In this document: positions 10,068 to 18,109 of the stretch, piece after piece
Layout of the letters: the number at the start of each line of letters is the position of its first letter
How positions within the stretch are numbered: position 1 is the first letter of the stretch
Source: Luteitalea sp. TBR-22
GTDB taxonomy: Bacteria; Acidobacteriota; Vicinamibacteria; Vicinamibacterales; Vicinamibacteraceae
NCBI RefSeq assembly: GCF_016865485.1
Contig: NZ_AP024452.1
Span: 310,001 to 374,000 of the forward strand
Direction: 5' to 3'
DNA length: 64,000 nt
The notes under the pieces: generated by a model
Database searches by the model: none
What the model saw: the letters and a program-made list of their open reading frames with translations, nothing else
What the model was told of the DNA's origin: nothing
Translations under genes and position numbers: made by a program

Positions 10068-10091
10068 GTAGCCGTCGCCCTTGGGCGACGG
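10068..10091 (+). repeat. REP element: GTAG head with 9-bp hairpin
   Basis: GTAG is followed directly by CCGTCGCCC, a TT loop and GGGCGACGG. A second identical copy lies at 29506-29529. A GTAG tetranucleotide at the foot of a hairpin is the signature of REP elements mobilised by REP-associated tyrosine transposases (TnpA-REP). No such transposase gene is in the window. Confidence 0.8.
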
Positions 10092-10194
10092 TCAGGATGC
10101 CAGGCCTCCTTGCCGGGCCCCATTGCCGGTGCCCGGAGCAGGAGCCCGGCCCGGTGCCCCCCGGTGCCCCTCGGCCCGGTGCCCCGTGCCCGTT

Positions 10195-11508
10195 CTACTC
10201 GTAGCGTAATGCTTCCGCCGGCGGGATTCGCGTCGCCAGCAGGCTCGGATACCAGCCGCAGAACGAGGTCAGCACGAAGAGCAGCAGGGCCGCCAGCACC
10301 AGGCTCGCGACGTAGAGGCCGGGCGGCACCGGTCCCAGCCAGCCGAACATCGGCAACTGCGCCAGGATGATCGCGCCAAGGCCGATCGCGATGCCGGTCA
10401 TCAGCGCCAGCTCCATGAAGATCTGGAGCTTGATGCGCGCCCGGTCGGCGCCCTTGGCCCGCCGCAGCCCGAGTTCGCGGATGCGCTGCGTGACGTTCTG
10501 CCAGAGCACGCCGCTCAACCCGAGCGCCACCATCAGCAGCAGGAACCCGGCCACCATGCCCATGATCATGAGGGGCGTGAGGTAGTTGTTACGCAGGTAC
10601 TCGCTGCGCACGTCTTCCACCGGCTTCATCGTGAAGCCCCAGTCCGGCGCGATGGCCTGCAGGTTCTTCACGAGGCGTTCCTCGAACTGCGCGTCGACGC
10701 CGGGCCGCAGGCGCAGCATGATGGCGCCCGGCAGCTGCGCTTCCACGCGTGGCTCGGTGGGCTTGCCATCGGCCCCGGCAGGCTGACCGGTGGCGCCAGA
10801 GGCCGTCGCGGCCGGGGGCTGCGCGGCCGAGACGATGTCGTTGCGCTCCAGCATGTAGTTGCCCGGCGTGGAGTACTCGCCGAACTGGCGATAGTCCTGG
10901 ATCACGCCCACGACACGCTGCGGCCGCGACGGCGCCTCGCCCGGACGCGGCGCCCGGGTGTCGCCGCGCGGCATCATCCGGCCGGCGGCCTGCTCCGTGC
11001 CGAAGAGCGCGCGGGCCATCGCCGCGTTGATCACCACCGCATCCCAGTTCTGCCCGGTATCCTCGCGCGCGAACCAGCGCCCGTGCACGACCGGGATCGA
11101 CAGGGTGGCCGCCAGCTCGTCGCCGCCACGATTGCCGTTGAAGTCGACCCGGCGCCCATCGGGCAGCGTCACCTCGCTGTTCCACTCCCAGTTGCGGAAC
11201 GAGGGCATCTGCACATGGCTGGCGCTCTCCACCTCGGGCGCCTGCCGCACCGCTTCCATCAGGCGCACGAAGCGCGCCAGCCGCTCGCGATCGACCTCGG
11301 GCGTCGAGTCGATCCCGCGGGGGACGCGCACGACGATGTCCCAGATCCGCTCGTACGAGAACCCCAGTGGCGCCTGGTAGTTGCGCCAGTAGTGCACGGC
11401 CACGGTCGTCACCGCCGCCAGCACGAGGAACGACAGGAGGATCTCGGTGACGATCAGGAAGTTCGCGCGCTTGCGGTTCCAGATCAGCTTCAGCAGGTGC
11501 AGCGCCAT
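10195..11508 (-). CDS. MacB-type ABC transporter permease (FtsX domain), second copy
   Basis: This 437-residue membrane protein has the MacB/FtsX layout: one N-terminal span (about 17-40), a large periplasmic MacB_PCD domain rich in beta structure (about 45-300), and three C-terminal spans. The last spans carry the conserved LGLRRAKGADRARI cytoplasmic coupling segment and a PAEALRYE tail. It follows the other permease gene by only 3 bp, so the two probably form a heterodimer. The periplasmic linker is rich in Gly, Ala and Pro (about 205-235). Such systems move substrates from the periplasm rather than pump across the inner membrane. The substrate is unknown. Confidence 0.9.
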   Translation of the reverse strand: MALHLLKLIWNRKRANFLIVTEILLSFLVLAAVTTVAVHYWRNYQAPLGFSYERIWDIVVRVPRGIDSTPEVDRERLARFVRLMEAVRQAPEVESASHVQMPSFRNWEWNSEVTLPDGRRVDFNGNRGGDELAATLSIPVVHGRWFAREDTGQNWDAVVINAAMARALFGTEQAAGRMMPRGDTRAPRPGEAPSRPQRVVGVIQDYRQFGEYSTPGNYMLERNDIVSAAQPPAATASGATGQPAGADGKPTEPRVEAQLPGAIMLRLRPGVDAQFEERLVKNLQAIAPDWGFTMKPVEDVRSEYLRNNYLTPLMIMGMVAGFLLLMVALGLSGVLWQNVTQRIRELGLRRAKGADRARIKLQIFMELALMTGIAIGLGAIILAQLPMFGWLGPVPPGLYVASLVLAALLLFVLTSFCGWYPSLLATRIPPAEALRYE

Positions 11509-11511
11509 GGC

Positions 11512-12753
11512 TTACCTCGTTCCCTTGAGCGCGACGACGGGGTGGACGCGCGACATGCGCCACGCGGGATAGACACCCGACAACAGGCCGAACACCACCG
11601 ACAGGCCGACGCCCCACAGGAAGATGCGGGGGTTGAGCGACATGTCCGCGTACGGAATCAGGCCACTCTGGTTGATCGACCGCAGCACGAAGCCGGCCAA
11701 CACGAACCCGAGCAGTCCGCCGATCACCGTCAGCGCCAGGTTCTCGACGACGAACTGCACCACGAGCGCCCGGCTCGAGGCGCCGAAGGCCTTGCGGACG
11801 CCGATCTCGGAGGCGCGCTCCATGATGCGGCTCACGTTCAGGTTCACCAGGTTGATGGCCGGCAGCGCCATGAACACCAGCGCGGCGCCGGTCAGCAGCA
11901 TCGTGAGGAAGCCGCCGTAGGTGCGCGTGAAGTCGGTCTGACCCGGGTAGAGATTGCGTCCCATGCCCTCGAACCGGGTCTCGAGCGTCGCCGACAGCGT
12001 CTTCCAGTTCGAGTTCGCGGGAGGCTTCCAGGTGCCGAGGCGAGACGCGAACTCGGCGCGGACCTCCTCGGGCCTGGCGCCCGGCGTCAGCAGGAACGCC
12101 GGCGAGAAGTTGCCCAGGTATTCCTCCTCCCAGCCCTTGGACTTCTGCGTGGTCAATGGCGCGTACAGGTCGGCCGACGGCGTGCGCAGCGACGGCACGT
12201 CCTTGACGACGCCGATCACCTGGAAGCGCTGGCCGTCGGCATCGATGTACCGCCCGACGGCGGGCCCCTCACCGAAGAAGCGCCTGCGGCTGGTCTCGTT
12301 GATCACGACCACCAGGCGGGCCGACGACACGTCGGACGCCCCGTACGGGCTGCCCTCGAGAAACGTGAACTGGTACAGCTGCCAGAACTCCGCGTCGGTG
12401 TGCTTGAGCGTCGACTCGATCTTGCGGCCCTGGACGAAGGACGTCGCGACCGAGCCCTCCGTCTGCACCGTCATCAACTGCACGCCGGGCAGGTTGCGGG
12501 CGTAGTCGTGAATCAGCCGGTATCCCGGAGGACTCTGCCACGTGTTGCCGTCGCCCTGCATGCGCGCCCGGCCCATGACGAGCGTGCGCGACATGTGCAC
12601 TTCGGGCGGCACCGGCGAGAGCGCGTGGTCGAACAGCGCCACGGCCACCGTGAGCACCACGAGCGTGAAACTGGTGCCGAAGAGGCTGATCGCCGTGAAC
12701 ACCTTGCGGCGCTGCAGGACCTTCCAGGCGAGGGTGAGGTAGTTCTTCAACAT
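11512..12753 (-). CDS. MacB-type ABC transporter permease (FtsX domain), first copy
   Basis: A 413-residue permease with an N-terminal span near 18-40, a MacB_PCD periplasmic domain and three C-terminal spans. The typical ASEIGVRKAFGASSRALV coupling region lies between spans, and the protein ends with VALKGTR. The ATG at 12753 is chosen because family members begin MLKNYLTLAWKVL; the upstream frame runs through a tandem repeat. It is read after the ATPase gene with a 110-bp gap filled by heptamer repeats. Together with the second permease, the ATPase and the adaptor it forms a MacAB-like assembly. Confidence 0.9.
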   Translation of the reverse strand: MLKNYLTLAWKVLQRRKVFTAISLFGTSFTLVVLTVAVALFDHALSPVPPEVHMSRTLVMGRARMQGDGNTWQSPPGYRLIHDYARNLPGVQLMTVQTEGSVATSFVQGRKIESTLKHTDAEFWQLYQFTFLEGSPYGASDVSSARLVVVINETSRRRFFGEGPAVGRYIDADGQRFQVIGVVKDVPSLRTPSADLYAPLTTQKSKGWEEEYLGNFSPAFLLTPGARPEEVRAEFASRLGTWKPPANSNWKTLSATLETRFEGMGRNLYPGQTDFTRTYGGFLTMLLTGAALVFMALPAINLVNLNVSRIMERASEIGVRKAFGASSRALVVQFVVENLALTVIGGLLGFVLAGFVLRSINQSGLIPYADMSLNPRIFLWGVGLSVVFGLLSGVYPAWRMSRVHPVVALKGTR

Positions 12754-12783
12754 GGTCGTCTCTCGGCCTTCGTTGTTTCTTGT

Positions 12784-12850
12784 CGGCAGTCGGCAGTCGG
12801 CAGTCGGCAGTCGGTGCAGCAAGCTCTCTGAGCCCTGAGCCCTGAGCCAG
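12784..12850. repeat. Two adjacent heptamer arrays (CGGCAGT and GAGCCCT units)
   Basis: Between the ATPase and permease genes lie four CGGCAGT units (12784-12814) followed by a GAGCCCT array (about 12828-12850). The CGGCAGT type recurs inside the Flp4 prepilin leader (54404-54437). The GAGCCCT type recurs at about 16148, 29584 and 33146. Both sit inside an otherwise continuous operon. Confidence 0.8.
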
Positions 12851-12863
12851 AGGCGTCAGCCGT

Positions 12864-13526
12864 CTATTGCACCTGCCGTCCGTCGAACAGCCGCACGGTG
12901 CGGTGCGTCTGCTCGGCCTTCTGCGGGTCGTGCGTCACCATGACGATGGTCGTTCCGTCACGATTCAGCTTCTCGAGGATGCCCATCACCTCGTCGCCCA
13001 TCGCGGAGTCGAGGTTGCCCGTGGGCTCGTCGGCGAGCAGCACGATCGGCTTGCCGACGATGGCGCGGGCAATCGCGACGCGCTGCTGCTGGCCGCCCGA
13101 GAGCTGTGACGGGAAGTGGTTCACCCGAGAGCTGAGGCCGACGCGGTCGAGCGCCTCGAGCGCGAGCTGGCGGCGCTGCTTCGCGCTGCCCGGCCGGTAC
13201 AGCAGCGGCAGCTCCACGTTGTCGACGATCTTCAGGTCGGGAATGAGGTGGAACGTCTGGAAGATGAAGCCGATGTCGCGGTTGCGCATCCGCGCGAGGT
13301 CCTTGTCGCGGTACGACTCGACGTGCTTGTCGTTGATCGTGATCCGGCCGTCGCTGGGCTCGTCGAGCAGGCCCATCAGGTTCAGCAGCGTGCTCTTGCC
13401 GCAGCCCGACGGTCCCATGATCGACACGAACTCTCCCTGGTCGATGCGGAGGTTGATGTCGGCCAGCGCGACCGTCTCGATGCGGTCGGTCCGGTACACC
13501 TTCTGGATCTGTTCGAGGTGAATCAT
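12864..13526 (-). CDS. MacB-type ABC transporter ATP-binding protein
   Basis: The 220-residue ATPase has Walker [10 protein letters not shown] (about 37-45), Q-loop, the LSGGQQQR signature, Walker [13 protein letters not shown] and the switch His of VTHD. It belongs to the LolD/MacB/FtsE group that powers FtsX-type permeases. The ATG at 13526 is chosen because the family starts with the [11 protein letters not shown] strand there; the frame remains open upstream through repetitive non-coding DNA. It is the second gene of the efflux operon, 92 bp after the adaptor gene. Confidence 0.94.
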   Translation of the reverse strand: MIHLEQIQKVYRTDRIETVALADINLRIDQGEFVSIMGPSGCGKSTLLNLMGLLDEPSDGRITINDKHVESYRDKDLARMRNRDIGFIFQTFHLIPDLKIVDNVELPLLYRPGSAKQRRQLALEALDRVGLSSRVNHFPSQLSGGQQQRVAIARAIVGKPIVLLADEPTGNLDSAMGDEVMGILEKLNRDGTTIVMVTHDPQKAEQTHRTVRLFDGRQVQ

Positions 13527-13618
13527 GGTCGTGTCTCCCGGCCTTCGGCATGCGGCCGTCGGCCTTCGTTGAACTCGTGTCGGCAGTCGGTGCCCGGCAG
13601 TCCGGTACCCGGCACCCG

Positions 13619-14863
13619 CTACTTGATCCGAATCTCCGGCGCGTACTCGTACTCGCGCATGTCGGAGGCGATGATCTCGTCGCCCTCGGCGAGTCCGTCG
13701 ACGACCTCGAACCAGTCGAAGTTCGAGACACCGAGCCGGATGGGCGTGCGATAGGCGCGGCCGTTGCGCATCACGAACACCTGCTGCGCACCGCCACCCT
13801 GCGCGTACGGTCCACGGGCGACCCGCAGCACGCGGGCCTTGCGGTCGGTCACCACCTGCACGTCGACGCGCAGGTTGGAGCGGAGCCACGCGGCGTCCGG
13901 ATCGGCCAGGGCGACCTGGAACCGGAGGGCGCCGTTCTGCATCTGCGGCTCGACCACGCTCACGCGGCCGTCGGTGACCAGGTCGTCGAGGCGGACCCGC
14001 ACCGGCTGCCCGACGCGGATGCGCGAGGCGTTGACGTCGGAGGTGGTCGCCTCGACGCGGAACACGCTGAGGTCGGCCACGCGGGCCACCACGTCACCCT
14101 TGCGCACGAGCGCGCCCTCCTCGTCCTGCACGAAGGTCAGCACGCCGTCGCGGTCGCTCTTGGTGGTGGTGAGGTCGAGCAGCCGCCGCTGCTGCGCGTC
14201 CTCGGCGCGCAGCGACTGCATCTCGAGGGAGAGGCCATCGAGCTGGGCGCGATTGGTCGCCTCGGCGTTGACGCGGCTCTGCTTGAGCCGGGCGAGGTCG
14301 ACGGCCGCCTGCGCGGCCTTGAGCTCCGACTCGCGCAGGACCTCCTGCGACACGAGGCCTTCCTTGGACAGCGCCTGGTTGCTCGCCAGCGCCGCCTTCA
14401 GGGCCTGCAACTCGAGGTCCTTGGACTTGATCTGCCCGTCGAGCTCGATCAGCTGCGACTCGAGGGTGAGACGCATGCGCGCCTGCTCGTTGCCCTTGAG
14501 CGCAATGCTCTGTCGGAGCTTCTCGGCCTCGAGCTCCGAATCGCTGGTGTCGAGCCGGACGATGGCATCGCCCGCCTTGAGCGTGTCGCCGACGCGTCGC
14601 AGCACCGCGAGCACCCGTGCGTCGATCGGGCTCGAGATGACGTGCTCGACGGCCGGGACGACGGTGCCCGAGGCGGTGAGCGAGGCCTCGAGCGGGCCGC
14701 TCTCCACGCGTGCCGTGCGGACACGGTCGCGGCGCAGGGACGGACGAAGGAGGTCGGCGCCCCACACCAGCGCCGACGCCAGCACCACCAGGATGGCGGT
14801 GACCGGCAGCCAGCGCCTGAGCTGGGCGCGCCTGCGGACGGAGGTTTCGATGGGGCGATCCAC
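13619..14863 (-). CDS. HlyD/MacA-type periplasmic adaptor protein
   Basis: A 414-residue protein with a cytoplasmic Arg-rich start, one membrane anchor (about 18-38), a lipoyl-like/barrel-sandwich half (about 70-105), a long alpha-helical hairpin (about 110-240, rich in Leu, Glu, Lys and Gln) and beta-barrel domains to the end. This is the membrane-fusion protein of a tripartite efflux system, linking the MacB permeases to an outer-membrane channel that is not encoded nearby. The start codon is GTG, within a few bases of the start site expected from the sigma54 promoter at 14877-14890, so the message may be nearly leaderless. It is the first gene of the operon. Confidence 0.9.
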   Translation of the reverse strand: MDRPIETSVRRRAQLRRWLPVTAILVVLASALVWGADLLRPSLRRDRVRTARVESGPLEASLTASGTVVPAVEHVISSPIDARVLAVLRRVGDTLKAGDAIVRLDTSDSELEAEKLRQSIALKGNEQARMRLTLESQLIELDGQIKSKDLELQALKAALASNQALSKEGLVSQEVLRESELKAAQAAVDLARLKQSRVNAEATNRAQLDGLSLEMQSLRAEDAQQRRLLDLTTTKSDRDGVLTFVQDEEGALVRKGDVVARVADLSVFRVEATTSDVNASRIRVGQPVRVRLDDLVTDGRVSVVEPQMQNGALRFQVALADPDAAWLRSNLRVDVQVVTDRKARVLRVARGPYAQGGGAQQVFVMRNGRAYRTPIRLGVSNFDWFEVVDGLAEGDEIIASDMREYEYAPEIRIK

Positions 14864-14876
14864 GGCCCCGGAAAGA

Positions 14877-14890
14877 GCAACCGGCGTGCC
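14877..14890 (-). promoter_or_regulatory. Sigma54 (-24/-12) promoter of the efflux operon
   Basis: On the minus strand the sequence reads GGCACG-CCGG-TTGC, an exact match to the core sigma54 consensus with GG and GC ten bases apart. The predicted start site is only a few bases before the adaptor gene. A perfect palindrome for an activator lies about 80 bp upstream, and the operon itself ends with a sigma54 activator gene. Confidence 0.85.
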
Positions 14891-14943
14891 GCGATCTCGG
14901 CCGATTTTCCGCGATCCGGTGGGCGCGACCGTTCAGGCCCGGA

Positions 14944-14972
14944 CGAAGCGGTGTCCGGAAACGGACACTTCG
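14944..14972. promoter_or_regulatory. Palindromic upstream activator site (TGTCCG-N4-CGGACA)
   Basis: GTGTCCG (14951-14957) and CGGACAC (14962-14968) form a perfect inverted repeat around GAAA. The flanks CGAA and TTCG extend the symmetry. The centre is about 81 bp from the sigma54 -12 element, a usual distance for NtrC-family enhancers. It is probably the binding site of the regulator at 8525-9937. Confidence 0.75.
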
Positions 14973-15006
14973 TTGACCGCCGCCCGCCGCCGCCCGCCTG
15001 CCGCTT

Positions 15007-16131
15007 CTAGTCCGCCACCACGTGAATCCCGCGGGCGGCGAGCGCGTCGAGCAGGGCCGGAGCATGGCCGTCCAGGCCGAGCCGTTCCGGGGGATGCACG
15101 CCCGGCGTCGAGACGAGGCCGGAGGCGATCCATCGGCAGGTGATGGCGGCCGGCATGCCGGTCGTGCGCGCCATGCTGCTCAAGGGGCTGCTTGTGCCGG
15201 GCCGATCGACCATCGTCCACCGTAACCCCACCGGGCCATCCGGCCCCTCGCCCTCGACCTCCACGCGGAGCACGGTCATGTCGCGCTCGCCGGGCGCGTA
15301 CTGCCACTGCGGAAACAGCACCGCCTCGGTGAGCGCGCGTGGGGACACCAGGTGGCCGCCCACGGGGCGCGGTTCCGGATCGAAGAAGCCGCCGTCCGCG
15401 AGGACGCGCATCGCCGCCAGGTGCCCGGGATAGCGCAGCGTGCGCTCGATCATCGCGTCGGCCGGCACCGTGTCGACGAGACTGCGCAAGCCGTCGGTGT
15501 TGAAGGCCTCGAGCAGCCCGACGCCCGGCACCTCCACCGTGACCGCCTCGCTGAGCGCCGGAAGCGTCACCGGGTGCCCGTCGCGCACGAGGCGGGCAGG
15601 GCGGGTGTACTCCTCGATCACGTCCCCCGGCGCGAAGGGGGCCTTGTAGAAGAACGGCGGCTCTGGATCGACCGGCAGGCCGCCGACATCGATGACGCCG
15701 CGTCGCACCCGCGTCATCGTCCGAGCCGCGTGCCCGATGAGGGCATGGCTCAGGCCGGGCGCGACGCCGCAGTCGTAGACCACCACCGCGCCGGCGGTCC
15801 GGGCCGCCTCGTGGTCCTCGCGTGGATCCTCGGCCAGGAAGCTCACATCCACGTGCCGGCGTCCATCGCGCGCCATCGCCGCGATCACCGGCCGCGCCAG
15901 CGTGCTGGGCAGCGTGCCCACCGTCACGTCGGCCGCGTCGGCGAGCCGGCGCACGACGCCGATGTCCGACAGGTCCGCCTGTTGCGCCGCCACCCGGAGC
16001 CGGGCGGCGATCACCTGCAACCGCGCCGCGTCGACGTCGACCACCGTCACGTCCGCCGTGGGCGGCACGTGCGTGAGATCCCACGCCACCGCCTCGCCGA
16101 CGACGCCCGCCCCGAACACCACGACCCGCAT
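15007..16131 (-). CDS. Saccharopine dehydrogenase-family oxidoreductase
   Basis: This 374-residue protein begins with a Rossmann NAD(P) motif (VVVFGAGVVGEAVAWDL, residues 3-19), an acidic second strand (VTVVDVD) and the YDCGVAPGLSH segment typical of saccharopine dehydrogenase/LysDH-like proteins. It probably catalyses an NAD(P)-dependent oxidoreduction of an amino acid derivative, such as lysine or a carboxynorspermidine-like imine; the exact substrate is not visible. It is transcribed alone, divergently from the porin-like gene. A TAGACT box lies 7 nt before its ATG without a Shine-Dalgarno sequence. The family call is good; no pathway partners adjoin it. Confidence 0.85.
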   Translation of the reverse strand: MRVVVFGAGVVGEAVAWDLTHVPPTADVTVVDVDAARLQVIAARLRVAAQQADLSDIGVVRRLADAADVTVGTLPSTLARPVIAAMARDGRRHVDVSFLAEDPREDHEAARTAGAVVVYDCGVAPGLSHALIGHAARTMTRVRRGVIDVGGLPVDPEPPFFYKAPFAPGDVIEEYTRPARLVRDGHPVTLPALSEAVTVEVPGVGLLEAFNTDGLRSLVDTVPADAMIERTLRYPGHLAAMRVLADGGFFDPEPRPVGGHLVSPRALTEAVLFPQWQYAPGERDMTVLRVEVEGEGPDGPVGLRWTMVDRPGTSSPLSSMARTTGMPAAITCRWIASGLVSTPGVHPPERLGLDGHAPALLDALAARGIHVVAD

Positions 16132-16138
16132 GGGCGGC

Positions 16139-16144
16139 AGTCTA
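16139..16144 (-). promoter_or_regulatory. -10 box for leaderless saccharopine-dehydrogenase-like gene
   Basis: On the minus strand TAGACT ends 7 nt before the ATG at 16131. The divergent gene at 16236 has its own box at 16224-16229. A GAGCCCT-type heptamer array (about 16148-16172) lies between the two. Confidence 0.55.
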
Positions 16145-16223
16145 GATCAGGCTCAGGGCTCGGGGCTCAGGGCGAAGGGAGAACGACCAGGGGCGTCCGG
16201 CCGCCCCCGGCCGCCGCCTGACG

Positions 16224-16229
16224 TATCCT
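16224..16229 (+). promoter_or_regulatory. -10 box for the porin/copper-protein/two-component operon
   Basis: TATCCT ends 6 nt before the ATG at 16236, so the message is probably leaderless. No Shine-Dalgarno sequence or clear -35 element is visible. It is the only promoter candidate before the four-gene run ending at 21221. Confidence 0.5.
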
Positions 16230-16235
16230 CTGCCG

Positions 16236-17453
16236 ATGCGGCGCGCCCTGCTCTCCGTGTTCGTGGCGTGCGCGTGCGCCGGAGCGCCGTGTGCCGCGCA
16301 GGAGGCCGGCGACGCACCGGCGGGCAACTGGTTCACGACGCACGTGCGCGTCTCGGGCGAGGCCAGCGCGTCCTACTCGACCAAGGCGCCGGAGGACGAG
16401 GGCTGGTTCAACTACTCCGACTACGAGACCAGCACGGTGCGGGCCGTGCGGCTGTCGCTGGTCGGCGAGGTGATGCTCTCGCCGCGTGTCGCGGTGCTCA
16501 CCGAGATTCGCACGCTGCAGTTCGACGCCCCGGAGGCCTACGCCCTGTACGTGCGCCTTCGCCCGTGGCTCTCGCAGGATCTCGACGTCCACCTCGGCCG
16601 CATCCCACCGACGTTCGGCGCCTTTCCGCGGCGCCTGTACGTGACCGACAACCCGCTGATCGGGCTGCCACTCGGGTACCAGTACCTGACGTCGACGCGC
16701 GCCGATGCCGTGCCCGCGACGACCGACGAACTGGCACGCATGCGGGGGCGCGGCTGGCTGGTCACCTACTCGGTCGGCAACACGACGCCGCAAGCCGGCC
16801 TGCCGATCGCCAACGCGCTGCGCTGGGACACCGGCGCGCAGGTGCGCTGGCAGAAGGGGCCGGTCACCACGTACGCGGCGGTCACGCAGGGCACTCTCGG
16901 CGACCCGCGCCTGACCGACGACAACGGCGGCGCGCAGGGCGCGGCCCGGGTCGTGTACGCCCCTCATCCCGTCGTCACGATCGGCGGTTCGGTGGCGCGT
17001 GGTCCCTACCTCGCGCGGTCGCTCGCGCCCGACCTGCCCGGCACGCCGCTGCGCAGCTACCACCAGCGCGCCTACGGCATCGACGCAGAGATCTCGCGCG
17101 ACCGCTGGATCGTGCGGGGCGAGGTGATCTGGAACCGCTGGGATCAGCCGGCCTTCGACCAGGACACCAGCCGCGATCTCGACGCGCAGGCCTCCTACGT
17201 GGAAGGTCGATATCGCCTCATTCCGGGCCTGTACGTGGCTGCGCGTGCCGAGCACCTGGGCTTCTCCCGGGTGACGACGTCCACCGGTACCGACGTCACG
17301 TGGGACGCGCCGGTGCGCCGGCTCGAGGTGGGCGCCGGCTGGACCGTCTGGCGGCATGTCCTCCTCAAGGGGGTGTGGCAGCGCAACCGCCGCGACGGCG
17401 GCCGCGTGCGGGCCAGCGACCTCGGCGCCGTGCAGGTGGTCACGTGGTTCTGA
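16236..17453 (+). CDS. Outer-membrane beta-barrel (porin-like) protein
   Basis: A 405-residue exported protein with a signal peptide (cleavage near AAQE, residue 22). It then has many short alternating strands rich in Arg, Tyr, Val and Gly, and ends in VVTWF. A terminal aromatic residue and amphipathic strands are typical of outer-membrane barrels. I do not recognise the exact family; it resembles selective porins loosely. It is the first gene of an operon with a copper protein, a sensor kinase and a regulator; the next gene overlaps it by 10 bp. It may let a redox-linked solute or metal into the periplasm, but that is inference from context. Confidence 0.72.
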   Translation: MRRALLSVFVACACAGAPCAAQEAGDAPAGNWFTTHVRVSGEASASYSTKAPEDEGWFNYSDYETSTVRAVRLSLVGEVMLSPRVAVLTEIRTLQFDAPEAYALYVRLRPWLSQDLDVHLGRIPPTFGAFPRRLYVTDNPLIGLPLGYQYLTSTRADAVPATTDELARMRGRGWLVTYSVGNTTPQAGLPIANALRWDTGAQVRWQKGPVTTYAAVTQGTLGDPRLTDDNGGAQGAARVVYAPHPVVTIGGSVARGPYLARSLAPDLPGTPLRSYHQRAYGIDAEISRDRWIVRGEVIWNRWDQPAFDQDTSRDLDAQASYVEGRYRLIPGLYVAARAEHLGFSRVTTSTGTDVTWDAPVRRLEVGAGWTVWRHVLLKGVWQRNRRDGGRVRASDLGAVQVVTWF

Positions 17454-18109
17454 GGCGCCGGCTGGCGTGCGCGAGCCTGGTGGCCGGCCTCGTGCTCGGC
17501 GCCTGGGCCCCGGCAGCGACGCAATCGGGCGCCACCATCCGCGGCCGCTTCACGCTGCCGCCGCCCAGGCCGGACGACCGCCGTCCGGCCCTGATCGACC
17601 CGCGCAACGCGGCGCGCACCCGCCAGCCGCGCGTCGGCGTCGTGTACCTCGAGGTCGCGCCGAGCGCGGCCTTCGAGGACGGCGTGTCGGCCCGGCAGGT
17701 GATGGACCAGCGCAACGAGACCTTCGTCCCGCACGTGCTGGCCGTGCGCACCGGCACGACGGTGGACTTCCCCAACAGCGATCGCGTGTACCACAACGTC
17801 TTCTCGCTGTCGGCGACGCGCCGCTTCGACCTCGGGCGCTACGCGGTCGGCCGGTCCAAGTCGGTGCGATTCGATCGCCCGGGGGTGGTGCGCGTGTTCT
17901 GCGACATCCACTCGCACATGAACGCCTTCATCCTGGTGTTCGCGCATCGATACTTCGACGTGACCCAGCCCGACGGCACCTTCCAGTTGCCGCCCGTGCC
18001 GCCGGGGACCTATACGGTCTCCGCCTGGTACGAGGGCGACGTCCTCGCCACGCGGCAGGTGGTGGTCCGCGCGGGCGAGACCGCGATCGTCGACCTGCAG
18101 GCCCCGTGA
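17444..18109 (+). CDS. Exported plastocyanin-like copper protein with Carboxypeptidase-regulatory-like tail
   Basis: The 221-residue protein has a signal peptide (to about residue 27) and a cupredoxin region with a full set of type-1 copper ligands: His117 (VYHNVFS), Cys153, His156 and Met159 in a CxxHxxM motif (CDIHSHM). A C-terminal segment (DGTFQLPPVPPGTYTVSAWYEG) looks like a carboxypeptidase regulatory-like beta sandwich. Start GTG 17444 overlaps the barrel gene by 10 bp, and the TGA overlaps the next ATG, so expression is tightly coupled. It is probably a periplasmic electron carrier or copper sensor-binding protein. Confidence 0.82.
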   Translation: MVLRRRLACASLVAGLVLGAWAPAATQSGATIRGRFTLPPPRPDDRRPALIDPRNAARTRQPRVGVVYLEVAPSAAFEDGVSARQVMDQRNETFVPHVLAVRTGTTVDFPNSDRVYHNVFSLSATRRFDLGRYAVGRSKSVRFDRPGVVRVFCDIHSHMNAFILVFAHRYFDVTQPDGTFQLPPVPPGTYTVSAWYEGDVLATRQVVVRAGETAIVDLQAP

